Shown: positions 8,659 through 17,543, numbered from the stretch's first letter. The stretch: 47,566 nt of DNA from Thermomicrobiales bacterium (GCA_030446685.1 JAUJMV010000003.1:218148-265713), one strand, 5' to 3'. Translations and numbers: made by a program. Notes: generated by a model not told the origin, from the sequence alone.

Positions 8659-9101
8659 TCAGACGATCAGGAAGAAGGCAACGGCGGTGATAGCATAGGC
8701 AACCAACAGTCGCACACCCTCGTACCAATTGCTCTCGCCGTCGATGGAGATGATCCTGACGATCAGGATCGCTAGCGCGATCACCGCCAGCTCGAACGAG
8801 GTGAAGAGCGGGTTCAGGTGTTCCGGCACGAACAGGCTGAGGAAGACCAGGACCGGGGCGACGAAGAGGGCGATCTGCGTGCTCGACCCGATCGCGATCC
8901 CCAGGCTGAGGTCCATCTTGTCCTTCATCTCCCCGATCCGACGTGGACGGCCAATTCCTCGGTGGCGGTGCCCATCCACTTCGCCAGCGGGACGATCGCC
9001 AGCCCGCTCGCCGCGAAGACGACCAGGGGCGGCCAGTGCAGCCAGCGCGCGAGGAGCGCGAGCGGGATCAGCAGCAGCAGCAGGTTCAGCGGGTTGCGCA
9101 T
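8659..9101 (-). pseudogene. Ca2+/H+ antiporter (CaxA-like) with large internal deletion
   Basis: The N-terminal 55 residues are intact: ATG at 9101 after AGGGAG, then RNPLNLLLLLIPLALLARW and GTATEELAVHVG, the normal beginning of CAX exchangers. The next sequence is KDKMDLSLGIAIGSSTQIAL in another frame, which belongs to the second half of the family (after the second GNAxE-type repeat) and continues normally to FFLIV at 8659. The intervening part, about 200 residues including the first cation-binding repeat GNAAE, is absent. The product cannot be a working exchanger. The break lies near 8930-8950. Confidence 0.8.
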
Positions 9102-9158
9102 CAACTCCCTCTACCCTGTCACCGTCGCGCCGCCCTGCTCGCCCGCCACGACCCCGCG

Positions 9159-9710
9159 CTACGACTGTGAGCCACGGCCGGTCTTCGCGGGCGTGCCGCT
9201 GGCGCCCTCCCGGGCCTCCCGCTGGCCGACTGTGGCGCCCCCCTCGGTGTGGGCCGGCGCCCCGCGGGCGCGGCCGGCGGTGATGTCGATCGCCTCATCG
9301 TCGCGCCGCGATGTCGCCGGGCGCGGCTGCTCCGCATCGGGCGAGCCGCCCTGCCTGCGGGTGGTGACGGTCTGGACCTGGTCCTTCGCCGTCTCGCCCA
9401 GTGTCTGCGCGCGCTCTCGGACACCGCCGAGCGCGCCCTGCGCCTGCGCTTGCAGGGCGCCGGCCTGGTCCTTCGCCTGCTCGGCGACCCGCGAGGCGCG
9501 GTCCTTCAGCTCGATGCTCGTCTCGCGCCACTGCTCGCGGGTCTCCTCGCCCGCCCGCGGCGCGAAGGCCAGCGCCAGTGCCCCGCCGACGATCAGGCCG
9601 AGCGCGAGGCCACCGAGGAAACCGGACCCGCCGCCCCCATCCCGCCGTTCGGCGAGTTGCCGCCGCAGTCGTTCCAGCTCCGCCAGCAGGCGATCGTCCT
9701 GCCTGACCAT
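9159..9710 (-). CDS. YtxH-like membrane-anchored coiled protein
   Basis: A 183-residue protein. It has a short charged N-terminus, one glycine-rich transmembrane helix at about residues 29-50 (GFLGGLALGLIVGGALALAF), the APRAGEETREQW motif that follows the helix in YtxH-type proteins, then a long helical Lys/Glu/Ala/Gln region (about 60-115) and a disordered acidic/basic tail. YtxH-like proteins are small general-stress envelope proteins of unclear mechanism. It lies just downstream of another small membrane protein on the same strand, separated by 68 bases, so a two-gene unit is likely. Confidence 0.7.
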   Translation of the reverse strand: MVRQDDRLLAELERLRRQLAERRDGGGGSGFLGGLALGLIVGGALALAFAPRAGEETREQWRETSIELKDRASRVAEQAKDQAGALQAQAQGALGGVRERAQTLGETAKDQVQTVTTRRQGGSPDAEQPRPATSRRDDEAIDITAGRARGAPAHTEGGATVGQREAREGASGTPAKTGRGSQS

Positions 9711-9778
9711 GCCGCCCCCCCCTCAGTTCCCGACCGCGACGACGGCCGCGGCGCGCGGAGCCGTCCGCGCTGGCGGCG

Positions 9779-10207
9779 TTACGCGACTTCCTTGCGCTTG
9801 CGCTTCACCACGGTGCGCCGCCCGCCGGTGACCGTCTTGGTCATCGCGCGCATCCGAGCCATGGTGGCGGAGACGCCGATGACCGGCTTGACCGCCTGGT
9901 CGGTGACGAACTCGGTCGTCCCCTTCACGCGGATCGCCGTCTCCTGCAGCGTCTCCAGCAGCGGGACGACCCGGTTGTCCAGCAGCGGGATCAGCTTGTT
10001 GCGCAACGTGAGGACGAGCCAGAGGATCGCGCCGAGGATCGCCGCGAGTATGATCGTGCTGATCACCGCGAAGAGGGAGATGAAGATGATCGAGACCAGC
10101 GCCAGCCGGTAGGTTATCGGCCCTTCGGCCCCCCAGATAAGCAGGCCGATGATGATCGCCAGGACTATGGCGGCGACGACCCCGCCGATGATCGCCCACT
10201 TCTTCAC
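9779..10207 (-). CDS. Two-helix membrane protein, function unknown
   Basis: A 142-residue protein with hydrophobic segments at about residues 5-26 and 34-67, an amphipathic helical segment and a strongly basic C-terminus (TVVKRKRKEVA). The ATG has GAGGAGGGCGCGCG upstream. I do not recognise a named family. It precedes the YtxH-like gene, and such pairs of short anchored helical proteins usually act at the envelope, but this is inference from context only. Confidence 0.65.
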   Translation of the reverse strand: MKKWAIIGGVVAAIVLAIIIGLLIWGAEGPITYRLALVSIIFISLFAVISTIILAAILGAILWLVLTLRNKLIPLLDNRVVPLLETLQETAIRVKGTTEFVTDQAVKPVIGVSATMARMRAMTKTVTGGRRTVVKRKRKEVA

Positions 10208-10294
10208 GCGCGCCCTCCTCTCATCCGCCCAACGCCTCCATTCACCCCCGCCGGGACCGCCAGTTCCCGGCCTGCCACCAGACCCCGCGGAACC

Positions 10295-10576
10295 CTATCG
10301 CGCCCCCCGCGCCCCCGTCCCCGCGCCGCGCCGCCCGAACCGGGCCGCCAGGCCCAGCGCCAGGACCGACCCGAGCGTCGCCTCGATCAGTGGCACCGTG
10401 CCGAGGCGCGCGAGCTCGATCCCGCCGAACACCGCCGCGGCGTACCCCGCGAAGAACCCGAGCAACCCCACCAGCCAGTACACCGGTAGCTGTCGCCAGT
10501 GCCGCCCCACGAAGGCGTGGCAGAGCAAGCCATAGAGGCTGCCGAGCAGCAGGCTAAGGACTACCGAAGGAGACAT
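10295..10576 (-). CDS. Small hydrophobic membrane protein
   Basis: From the ATG at 10576 the product is 93 residues with three hydrophobic segments (about 4-20, 29-52 and 56-78), and a basic, Gly/Arg-rich end. A GGTGG sequence lies upstream. No family is recognised. It belongs to the same-strand group of small membrane proteins (10295-9159). Confidence 0.5.
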   Translation of the reverse strand: MSPSVVLSLLLGSLYGLLCHAFVGRHWRQLPVYWLVGLLGFFAGYAAAVFGGIELARLGTVPLIEATLGSVLALGLAARFGRRGAGTGARGAR

Positions 10577-11011
10577 CGTTCCACCACATGCTCCTGTTCG
10601 CGCCCGCAACGCAAAATCCGCGCCATAGGGTCGAGCCGAGGGCAAGGCCGGTCCACCGCCGGCCGCCGGGCGGGGGCTATTCTAACACCACTGAGGGGCG
10701 GCGGAACGGACGCACCAGTTCCCAGTCGGGTAGTCGGGTGGTCGGGTGGTTGAGCCGGCCCACCGGTGGGGAACGGCGTCTGCTCCCGCCCTTCGACAAC
10801 CGGCTACCGGACTGGGAACTCTATCGAGCGGACAGACGGGCCTCCACGAGGCGATCTGCCGTCGCGACGCCGCCGGGGGCAGCGGACGAAAGGAGAGTAG
10901 CCCCGCCGCGTCGCAACGTCGCCGCCCGCCGCGGCAGGCGGATCGCCGTACTGTGTCGTCAGGGATGGGGCCACGCCGGATGTGGGAGACGGCGGCGGCG
11001 CGTTACTCTCG
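10577..11011. other. Geneless stretch with a 104-bp imperfect inverted repeat
   Basis: No convincing gene. The notable structure is an inverted repeat with 21-base arms at 10717-10737 and 10800-10820 (19 of 21 positions pair; core AGTTCCCAGTC / GACTGGGAACT). Inside the left side are three to four near-copies of GTCGGGTG in tandem (10724-10747). The rest is Arg/Pro-biased GC-rich sequence with no coding signature. Confidence 0.6.
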
Positions 11012-12235
11012 CTACTCGCCGCCGGGCAGGCGCTCCGCCCCCTCGATCGTGCCGCCGCCGAGGACGATCGTCCGGTCGGCGGGGTCGTAGAAGACGACGG
11101 CCTGGCCGGGCGCGACCGCGCGCGGCGGGTCGGCAAACGCGATCCGGGCGCGATCCCCGCCGAGGGGGTGCAGCGTCGCCGGCAGTTCCTGCCCCTGGTA
11201 GCGCAGGACCGCGAGGATCGGGATCGGGCCGTCCGGCGGCGCCCCGGCGATGTAGTTGACGGCCCCGGCGGTCAGCGCGACGAAGCCGAGCTGGCGCCGC
11301 GTGCCGACGACGAGGCGGTTCCGCGCCGTGTCGAGCTCCATCACGAAGAGCGGCTCCGGGGCGCTGACGCCGAGCCCCTTGCGCTGCCCGACCGTGTAGT
11401 GGATCAGCCCGCGGTGCTCGCCGAGGACGCGCCCACCCGGATCGACGATCGGGCCGGGCCGGGCTGCGCCGGGGCGCCGCCCCAGCACGAAGGAGGCGTA
11501 GTCGCCGTCCGGCACGAAGCAGATGTCCTGGCTCTCGGCCTTGGCCGCGACCGGCAGCGCATGCTGCCGGGCCAGGGCGCGCACCTCCGGCTTGGTCAGC
11601 GCGCCGACCGGGAAGAGGATGCGGCCGAGCTGCCGCTGCGTGAAGGTGTAGAGGACGTAGGACTGATCCTTCCGCTCGTCGGCCGCGCGGCGCAGGAGGG
11701 CCGTGCCGTCCGGGCGGCGCTCGACGCGCGCGTAGTGGCCGGTCGCCAGATAGGCCGCGCCGAGGGCGCGCGCGCGGCCGAGCAGGAAGCTGAACTTCGG
11801 CTTGCGGTTGCATTCCAGACAGGGGTTCGGCGTGCGCCCGGCCAGGTAGGCGTCGACGAAGGGCTCGATCACCGACCCGACGAACTCGCGCTCCATATTC
11901 AGCGGATAGAAGGGGATGTCGAGGTGGCGGCAGACGGCGCGGGCGTCCTCCATGTCGTCGATCGAGCAGCAGCGGCTGTGCCCCTCGTCGGGGGTGAAGA
12001 GGCGCATGTTGATGCCGACCGTGCGGTAGCCGGCCTCGCGCAGCAGCAGCGCCGAGACGCCGCTGTCCACGCCGCCGCTCATCGCCACGACCGCCAACCG
12101 CCCCTGCCCGGGCGGCAGCGCGGCGCGCGCCAAGGCCGCCGCCAGGTCGATCCGCCCGCCATCGGCCTCGTCAACAATCGGCGCCGGGCGTAGCGCGCAG
12201 CCCGGCCCCGGCGGTGTCGCCGTATCGGTTGTCAT
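11012..12235 (-). CDS. mnmA: tRNA-specific 2-thiouridylase MnmA
   Basis: A 407-residue enzyme that inserts sulfur at C2 of U34 in tRNAs for Lys, Glu and Gln. The ATP PP-loop SGGVDS is at about residues 53-58. The catalytic cysteine is Cys139 in NPCLECN and the second active-site cysteine is Cys239 in SQDICFVPDGDY. The HYTVGQRKGLG block of the central domain and the C-terminal beta barrel are present. The family is usually about 360 residues; the extra length is a 40-residue N-terminal extension without recognisable content, so the true start may be internal. Another ATG lies at 12280 in frame. The gene is divergent from the SH3-domain gene. Confidence 0.93.
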   Translation of the reverse strand: MTTDTATPPGPGCALRPAPIVDEADGGRIDLAAALARAALPPGQGRLAVVAMSGGVDSGVSALLLREAGYRTVGINMRLFTPDEGHSRCCSIDDMEDARAVCRHLDIPFYPLNMEREFVGSVIEPFVDAYLAGRTPNPCLECNRKPKFSFLLGRARALGAAYLATGHYARVERRPDGTALLRRAADERKDQSYVLYTFTQRQLGRILFPVGALTKPEVRALARQHALPVAAKAESQDICFVPDGDYASFVLGRRPGAARPGPIVDPGGRVLGEHRGLIHYTVGQRKGLGVSAPEPLFVMELDTARNRLVVGTRRQLGFVALTAGAVNYIAGAPPDGPIPILAVLRYQGQELPATLHPLGGDRARIAFADPPRAVAPGQAVVFYDPADRTIVLGGGTIEGAERLPGGE

Positions 12236-12791
12236 CGCCGGTCGTGATGATGTCACCACCGGCAGCGCTGTCTTTGCCATTCGCGACCGAACCTGATCCC
12301 GCGTGTCAATCCCGTACCGCCGCGGCCGGGCCACGGCAACCCAAGCCAATTTTCCCATGTTTCGGGGGCAGCTGCCAGGAGGAGCCTCGGTGTCCCCGCC
12401 GCCCGGTGGTGGACCGGCTCGGCATCCGGCCCCCTTGCCGGGTCGGCGCGGAGCTACCTCGCGCCCGCCGGTCTGCCGGACGCCACGCCCGGCGTCGTGC
12501 GGGTCTCGCCGTGCTTGCCTCAGGCGCGGCGTGACGAGGCCCCGCTGGCATGAGTGGCGCGAAGTGCTCATGGCCGGCCACGCCGATCGGGCCGCGCGGA
12601 ACGCCGCCTTGGCCTTTTCCGCGTGGAGAAGAGCAGGTGGCGCAGACAACGCCCAAGGGCCGGGCGTTTGCTGCTATACTGCCCCCGGTTGCGTAGCCCT
12701 CGGGAGCGATTGCGCGCGTACGTTCGGTGATGATCGAGGCAGGCGATCGCTGCCGGTGCAGGACCAGCACGCGGGGAGAAGGCGAACACCG
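12236..12791. other. Divergent intergenic region upstream of mnmA and the SH3 gene
   Basis: 556 bases without a supportable gene. It must hold the promoter of mnmA (leftward) and of the SH3-domain gene (rightward). For the latter the extended -10 at 12672-12680 is the best candidate. Open frames here are Arg/Pro-rich and look non-coding on both strands. Confidence 0.55.
12672..12680 (+). promoter_or_regulatory. Extended -10 promoter element TGCTATACT
   Basis: TGC-TATACT is a five-of-six match to TATAAT with the TGN extension, which can replace a -35 box. It stands out in this GC-rich surrounding and lies about 110 bases before the ATG of the SH3-domain gene. No good -35 box is visible. Confidence 0.4.
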
Positions 12792-13334
12792 ATGGGGCGC
12801 ATGGTTGACCAGACCGGGCTGAACGAGCGGTTGCAGCAGCACACGCGGCGCAGCGGCATGCTGATCGGGGTGTCGATGGCGGTCGCGATGGCGCTCGCCG
12901 TCGGCGCCTTCATCTGGATCTTCTTCCAGATCGATCCCCTGCTCTCGGACTTCACCGGGCGTGCCGGCGTGCCGTCCGGCTCGCCGATCGCCGGGATCGC
13001 CACCCGCGCGGGCGCGACGCCGAGCCGGACGGCGACCGGGACGCCCCGCGGGCCGGCGCAACCCCCGACCCCGACGGCGCTGAGCCAGCCCAGCCCGACC
13101 CCCACGCCGCCGACGTTCGCCGCCACCCACTCCGTCGCCGACACCGGGCAGCCGGTCTACCTGCGCGCCGGCCCGTCCGCGGGCGCGGCCCAGCTCGCCC
13201 TGCTGCCGCCCGGCACGGGGCTGATCTATTTCGGTGAGGAGGAGCGGGTCGGCGACGTGACCTGGTGGAAGTTCCAGACGGAGCGGGGGGACATCGGCTG
13301 GGTCCGCAGCGTCGACACCCGGCCCAACCCCTGA
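12792..13334 (+). CDS. Membrane-anchored SH3-domain protein
   Basis: A 180-residue protein with a short cytoplasmic N-terminus, one transmembrane helix at about 22-46, a Pro/Thr/Ser-rich extracytoplasmic linker (about 60-112) and a bacterial SH3 domain at about 118-176 (VYLRAGPSAGAAQLALLPPG, WWKFQTERGDIGWVRS). Bacterial SH3 domains bind cell-wall peptides or other surface ligands. The domain architecture (signal anchor, low-complexity stalk, SH3) is common in Chloroflexota and Firmicutes. GGAGAAGG lies upstream of the ATG. A second ATG three codons later is possible. Confidence 0.78.
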   Translation: MGRMVDQTGLNERLQQHTRRSGMLIGVSMAVAMALAVGAFIWIFFQIDPLLSDFTGRAGVPSGSPIAGIATRAGATPSRTATGTPRGPAQPPTPTALSQPSPTPTPPTFAATHSVADTGQPVYLRAGPSAGAAQLALLPPGTGLIYFGEEERVGDVTWWKFQTERGDIGWVRSVDTRPNP

Positions 13335-13361
13335 CGAAGCACGAGCGACGAGCGACGAATC
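13334..13361. repeat. Tandem heptamer repeat ACGAGCG-type x4
   Basis: Four consecutive units (ACGAAGC, ACGAGCG, ACGAGCG, ACGAATC) begin at the stop codon of the SH3-domain gene. A weak inverted match (CGTCGCTCGCTGC) lies about 35 bases further right, so it may form a hairpin between the two convergent genes. Confidence 0.5.
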
Positions 13362-13389
13362 TGGGAGCGGGCGATCCGGCCGATCGCCC

Positions 13390-13854
13390 CTATCCGTCGC
13401 TCGCTGCCGGCCGCTCGCCGCTCTTGGCAGGGAAGAGGAGCTGCAGTTCCCGCACGAAGCGCTCGGGGTCGTGGTGGACGAGCTCGTACTTGCCGCCGGA
13501 GAGCAGGGGCTGTACGGGGAGACGGAGTTCGATCCAGCCCTCCTCGAGCCCGCGGCAGATCAGTTCGGTGACCTGCCGGACGAAGCGCGAGTAGTACATG
13601 CTGCCGGGCTGGCAGATCTCGAAGTAGCGCTGGCCCATGCCGTCGGCCGTCCAGATCGCCTGGATCAATTGCAGATGCTTCTGCTGGATGTCCGAGCGGT
13701 TGCCCGTCCCCTGCCCGACCTTCCGGAGCGCGGCGGTCAGCCAGCTAATCCGCTTCGTCGGCTGGCCGCAATGGGGGCAGACATCACCCGCCCCGAGGTC
13801 GGGGGGCAGAAAAGTCCGCTCGCACCGCTCACACCAGTGGAATCGCTCGCGCAT
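13390..13854 (-). CDS. Zinc-ribbon protein of unknown function
   Basis: A 154-residue protein. The N-terminus carries a rubredoxin-like zinc ribbon with Cys8, Cys11, Cys26 and Cys29 (CERC ... CPHC). The remaining 120 residues form a helical domain with GSMYYSRFVRQVTELICRGLEEGWIE-like pattern and no recognised family. The ATG at 13854 is preferred because it directly precedes the ribbon; upstream codons run into the heptamer repeat. It may be a small DNA/RNA- or protein-binding factor, but nothing shows which. Confidence 0.6.
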   Translation of the reverse strand: MRERFHWCERCERTFLPPDLGAGDVCPHCGQPTKRISWLTAALRKVGQGTGNRSDIQQKHLQLIQAIWTADGMGQRYFEICQPGSMYYSRFVRQVTELICRGLEEGWIELRLPVQPLLSGGKYELVHHDPERFVRELQLLFPAKSGERPAASDG

Positions 13855-13867
13855 ACGACCCTTAGTC

Positions 13868-13959
13868 AGGACTGAGGACTGAGGACTGAGCGATCCCGCC
13901 ACTGGTCACCGGTGGCAGCAGATGGGAATGGTCCCACTCAGTCCTCAGTCCTCAGTCCT
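13868..13959. repeat. Hairpin of tandem heptamers (GGACTGA), 23-bp perfect arms
   Basis: Left arm 13868-13890 and right arm 13937-13959 are perfect reverse complements and each consists of three copies of a seven-base unit (AGGACTG / CAGTCCT register). The 46-base spacer has no repeat. It lies between the 35-residue membrane protein of the cytochrome operon (ending at 13962) and the zinc-ribbon gene, so a role as an operon-end structure is possible. Confidence 0.8.
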
Positions 13960-13961
13960 CC

Positions 13962-14069
13962 CTACCGTGAGGTCTGCTTCTGGATCAGGTAGACGATGTA
14001 GATGCCCAGGAACATCACCGGGATGATGATGACCAGTTCGAGCAGTTCGTTGATCTCGCCGAAGATCAC
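13962..14069 (-). CDS. 35-residue single-pass membrane protein at the end of the cytochrome bc operon
   Basis: GTG at 14069 with GGAGGAG four bases upstream opens a 35-codon frame ending in TAG at 13962-13964. The product has an acidic start (IFGEINELLE), one transmembrane helix of about 20 residues (LVIIIPVMFLGIYIVYLI) and a QKQTSR end. It lies 55 bases after the cytochrome c gene on the same strand. Its size, topology and place recall the small single-helix subunits of cytochrome bc1 and b6f complexes (PetG/L/M/N-like), although no sequence family is recognised. Standard annotation would probably miss it. Confidence 0.65.
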   Translation of the reverse strand: MIFGEINELLELVIIIPVMFLGIYIVYLIQKQTSR

Positions 14070-14124
14070 GGGCTCCTCCCTCGCGCCGTCCGTCCGGCGC
14101 GCTACGCTGGCGATCGGGGCGCCG

Positions 14125-14982
14125 CTACCGACGGCGGCGCGGTTCGGGGGGCGTGTTGTGCTTGAGCAACCAAGTGACGAGTTGCTCCATGTCCGCTTCG
14201 CTGATCTGTTCCTGCGTGAACCCCGGCATCGCCGTGCCGGGGTGGATGTCCTGCGGGTTGCGGATCCAGCGGGTCAACCCGGCCACATCGGTGGAGACCG
14301 CGCTCGGGTCGTCCTTGATGCTGGTCGGGATCTTGCCGCGGATGGCGATGCCGGTCAGGTTCGGGCCGACGCCGCCGCCGCTCGGGAACTCCGGCGAGAT
14401 GCGGTGGCAGGTGATGCAATGAGCGGCGAAGACTTTCGCGCCGGGCTCCTCGCTGCCCGGCCCGCCTGCGGCGGGGGCGGGGCCGCGCGGGATCGGCGTG
14501 CCGAGGTCGGGTGGGGGCGGGATGGCGGCGATCGGGGTGCCGAGTTCCTGCGTGACGATGCGCGGCACCGCGCTCCAGTCGCCGTAGCCGATGAAGTTGA
14601 CGATGTCCTCGATCATCTGCGCGTTCAGCGGGCCACCGTTGTCGAGGAGGAACGCCGGCATGTTCGGCAGGTTGCCGGTGCTATTGTTGCGCCCCTGCGC
14701 GATGGTCTTGTACAGGAAGTCATGGCGCTCCTCGTCGGGGAACTGGTTGTCCTCGGTGTTGAGCGGGAAGCCCGCGCGGGCGATGCCCTGCCCCGTCACG
14801 CCGTGGCAGACCACGCAGTTCTCGGCGAAGAGGTGCGCGCCGCGCTCCGCCGAGGCCTCCAGGGCCTCGTTGGCGGAGGCTTCGCGCCGCTGCGGCTCGA
14901 AGATGAGATACATCAGCAGGATCAGCCCGACCGCCATGGAGAGGGTGACGAAGGCGGTCACCTGGCGTCCGATCGCGTCCAC
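14125..14982 (-). CDS. Membrane-anchored diheme cytochrome c of the bc complex
   Basis: A 285-residue protein. One N-terminal transmembrane helix (about 10-28) anchors two c-type heme domains. The heme sites are CVVCH at residues 56-60 and CITCH at 189-193. Likely methionine ligands are in LPNMPAF (near 108) and TAMPGF (near 250). A Pro/Gly-rich linker separates the domains. The start GTG at 14982 has GGGAGG 5 bases upstream. It follows the Rieske gene by 76 bases and is the probable electron acceptor of the Rieske centre, playing the cytochrome c1 role and handing electrons to an oxidase or soluble carrier. Confidence 0.9.
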   Translation of the reverse strand: MDAIGRQVTAFVTLSMAVGLILLMYLIFEPQRREASANEALEASAERGAHLFAENCVVCHGVTGQGIARAGFPLNTEDNQFPDEERHDFLYKTIAQGRNNSTGNLPNMPAFLLDNGGPLNAQMIEDIVNFIGYGDWSAVPRIVTQELGTPIAAIPPPPDLGTPIPRGPAPAAGGPGSEEPGAKVFAAHCITCHRISPEFPSGGGVGPNLTGIAIRGKIPTSIKDDPSAVSTDVAGLTRWIRNPQDIHPGTAMPGFTQEQISEADMEQLVTWLLKHNTPPEPRRRR

Positions 14983-15058
14983 AAAACCTCCCTCACGAAC
15001 CTGCCCGCGGTCGGCCACCGAGCGATCGCGCGGCAACGCGCGGCCGGGCGCCGAGCCC

Positions 15059-15632
15059 CTAAATCTTGGTCGCCTGGCTCGGATCGTACTCGGAGCGGAT
15101 GATGATCTCGCCGGTATCCACCGTGATGCCCTCACCGGCGGTCGTGATCCGCATGATATCGAGCGGGCGCGGGGCCGGGCCGGCGAGCCGGACACCGCGC
15201 CGGTCGTAGATCGAGCCGTGGCACGGACACTGGAACTCGCCCGATGGCTGGTTCCAGGGCACGGTGCAGCCGAGGTGGACGCACTTCCAGTAGAGCGCCA
15301 GCACGCCGTCCTCATTGTGGATCAGCCAGAACTTCCCCTCCCGGTTGACGATCGGCGCCGCGCCGACCGGGGGATCGCGTCCCGGCTGATCTGGATTTCG
15401 CCGCCGAAGGCACCGATCTTGGTCGGCCAGAAGAAGGCGACGAAGCCCGCGGCCCCCTCGACCAGGAAGAAGGTCGAGGCTCGGCCACCGTCCAGCGCAG
15501 GAAGTCGCGCCGCGAGGTGCGCGGCGACGACTCGTAGCGCCCGGCGATGAAGCTGGCCACGCTCGGCGCCAGCGACGCGACCAGCGCCGCCCGCACCAGC
15601 CGCGTCGGTATAGATTGGAGGATTCCTCGCAT
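15059..15632 (-). CDS. Rieske iron-sulfur subunit of cytochrome bc complex, two frame changes
   Basis: The ATG at 15632 has AAAGGAG upstream. The N-terminus includes a basic region and SRRDFLRWTVAE (a twin-arginine-like SRRDFL), then the frame changes near 15480 to STFFLVEGAAGFVAFFWPTK (transmembrane anchor), and again near 15371 to VNREGKFWLIHNEDG. The 2Fe-2S ligands are present in CVHLGC and CPCHG, about 20 residues apart. The whole span is 574 bases; restoring one base at each site gives a 191-residue protein of normal length. The second change falls in a run of five C that would need six. Sequence error is more likely than loss, since the rest of the operon is preserved. Confidence 0.85.
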
Positions 15633-15650
15633 CGCCGTTTCGCTCCTTTG

Positions 15651-15707
15651 AGGACTGAGGACTGCGTGGGGCTACTGCCATTGACCGCTCACGCAGTCCG
15701 CAGTCCT
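15651..15707. repeat. Heptamer-based inverted repeat between cytochrome b C-half and Rieske genes
   Basis: Arms 15651-15668 and 15690-15707 pair at 17 of 18 positions (AGGACTGAGGACTGCGTG type) around a 21-base loop. The units are the same GGACTGA/GGACTGC heptamer as at 13.87 kb. It sits in the 85-base gap inside the respiratory operon. Confidence 0.75.
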
Positions 15708-15717
15708 TATAACTCGT

Positions 15718-16561
15718 CTAGACGCCCTCCGGGTGGAAGGGGATCTCCCACGGCCAGAAGAGCTCCATGCCGTGACCGCGGAATGCCGTGCCATGATCGT
15801 CAGGACCACGTACGAGGCGACGAAGCCGGTGAAGAGCGCGATCATCACCTCGCGCGTGTCGGCGTGCCAGACGCGCTTGACGATGAAGACGAGCAGGGCC
15901 GAGAGCCCGACCATCACGACGATCGGCACCAGGAAGTTGGCGAACCAGGTGGGGAAGTTGAGTTGGTTGGTGAAGGTCGCCTGGATGCCGAAGCCGGGCC
16001 AGAAGCCCAGCGCCAGCCGCCGGCTGCCGTCCGCGGCCGTGCGCGCCGGCTCGTCGAGGAGGATCAGCAGCAGCAGCGCCACGGTGGTGAAGACCGCCGA
16101 GAACTTGGCGATCGTCTTGCTGTTCGGCGTGTACCAGTAGACCCCCTGCCCGAGTGGGCTCTTGTCGATGTAGGGGATCGCCGCCAGCAGCACCAGCGCC
16201 AGGCCGGGCACGAAGACGCCGGCCAGCGAGGCGTCCATGTGCAGCAGCAGCTCCTGCAGGTTGAGGAAGTACCACGGCGCCTTCGAGGGGTTCGGGGTGC
16301 GCTCCGAGTTCGCCACCACCAGCAGCGGCGGGTTGACCGCGATCGAGACCGCAGCAGCAGCAGCGTGAAGACGAGCGCCGAGATCGCCTCGATCACCACC
16401 AGGTCCGGCCAGACCATCACCTCGTCGCCCTCGACGTACTTCGGGCGCGCGAAGGTCTGCCCGCGCACCAGCGCCAGCAGCCGGTACGTCTTCTCCATCT
16501 CGACCGGGATCTCGCGCCCCGCGTCCTCCGGCAGCCTGTCGGGCCGTTCTACCGTCGCCAT
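15718..16561 (-). CDS. Cytochrome b C-terminal half (subunit IV-like), two frame changes
   Basis: ATG at 16561 follows GGAGG. The first 60 residues are hydrophilic, then a transmembrane helix begins (AISALVFTLLLL). The frame changes near 16352, continues with VSIAVNPPLLVVANSER and NPSKAPWYFLNLQELL, and several helices follow to LTIM; it changes again near 15790 to end TAFRGHGMELFWPWEIPFH. Restoring one base at each site gives 281 residues. The quinol-oxidation-site motif usually written PEWY reads APWY here. The product completes the split cytochrome b with the upstream gene. Both changes are single missing bases next to G. Confidence 0.82.
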
Positions 16562-16585
16562 CGCTTCCTCCGGTGATGGGTGATG

Positions 16586-16676
16586 AGTGCTGGGTGCTGG
16601 GTGCTGGGTGGACTCGGCTCTTCGGCGCTCATTGCCGACCAGCGGCCTGCCCACTCAGCACCCAGCACCCAGCACT
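16586..16676. repeat. Hairpin of tandem heptamers (TGCTGGG), 25-base arms
   Basis: Arms 16586-16610 and 16652-16676 pair at 24 of 25 positions. Each arm has three copies of TGCTGGG (or CCCAGCA). The loop is 41 bases. It occupies the gap between the two cytochrome b genes and starts just 24 bases before the ribosome binding site side of the C-terminal half gene, so it will be transcribed as part of the operon mRNA. Confidence 0.8.
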
Positions 16677-16683
16677 TTCGACT

Positions 16684-17412
<729 letters not shown>

Positions 17413-17543
17413 GGCCAGTCCTCCAACCACACTACCGGCCGGCGGCGGACCCGCCGCCGGCCACGCCCCCACTCGTGTGCCCCATCCTCCGGCCGCCCCA
17501 CCCGCGGGCGACCCGCCGCGCTGCTATCGCCCGTCCCGGCAAA

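Noticed and set aside
8918..8950. Programmed frameshift in the CAX gene
   Set aside because: About 200 residues are missing at the join, which a ribosomal shift cannot explain.
12303..12791. N-terminal extension of the SH3-domain protein to 12303
   Set aside because: The extension is Arg/Pro-rich without conservation-like pattern, and a strong ribosome site stands before the ATG at 12792, which directly precedes the anchor helix.
13868..13959. Possible CRISPR array from repeated GGACTGA units
   Set aside because: Units are seven bases in direct tandem without spacers and arms are inverted; this is a heptamer hairpin, not CRISPR.
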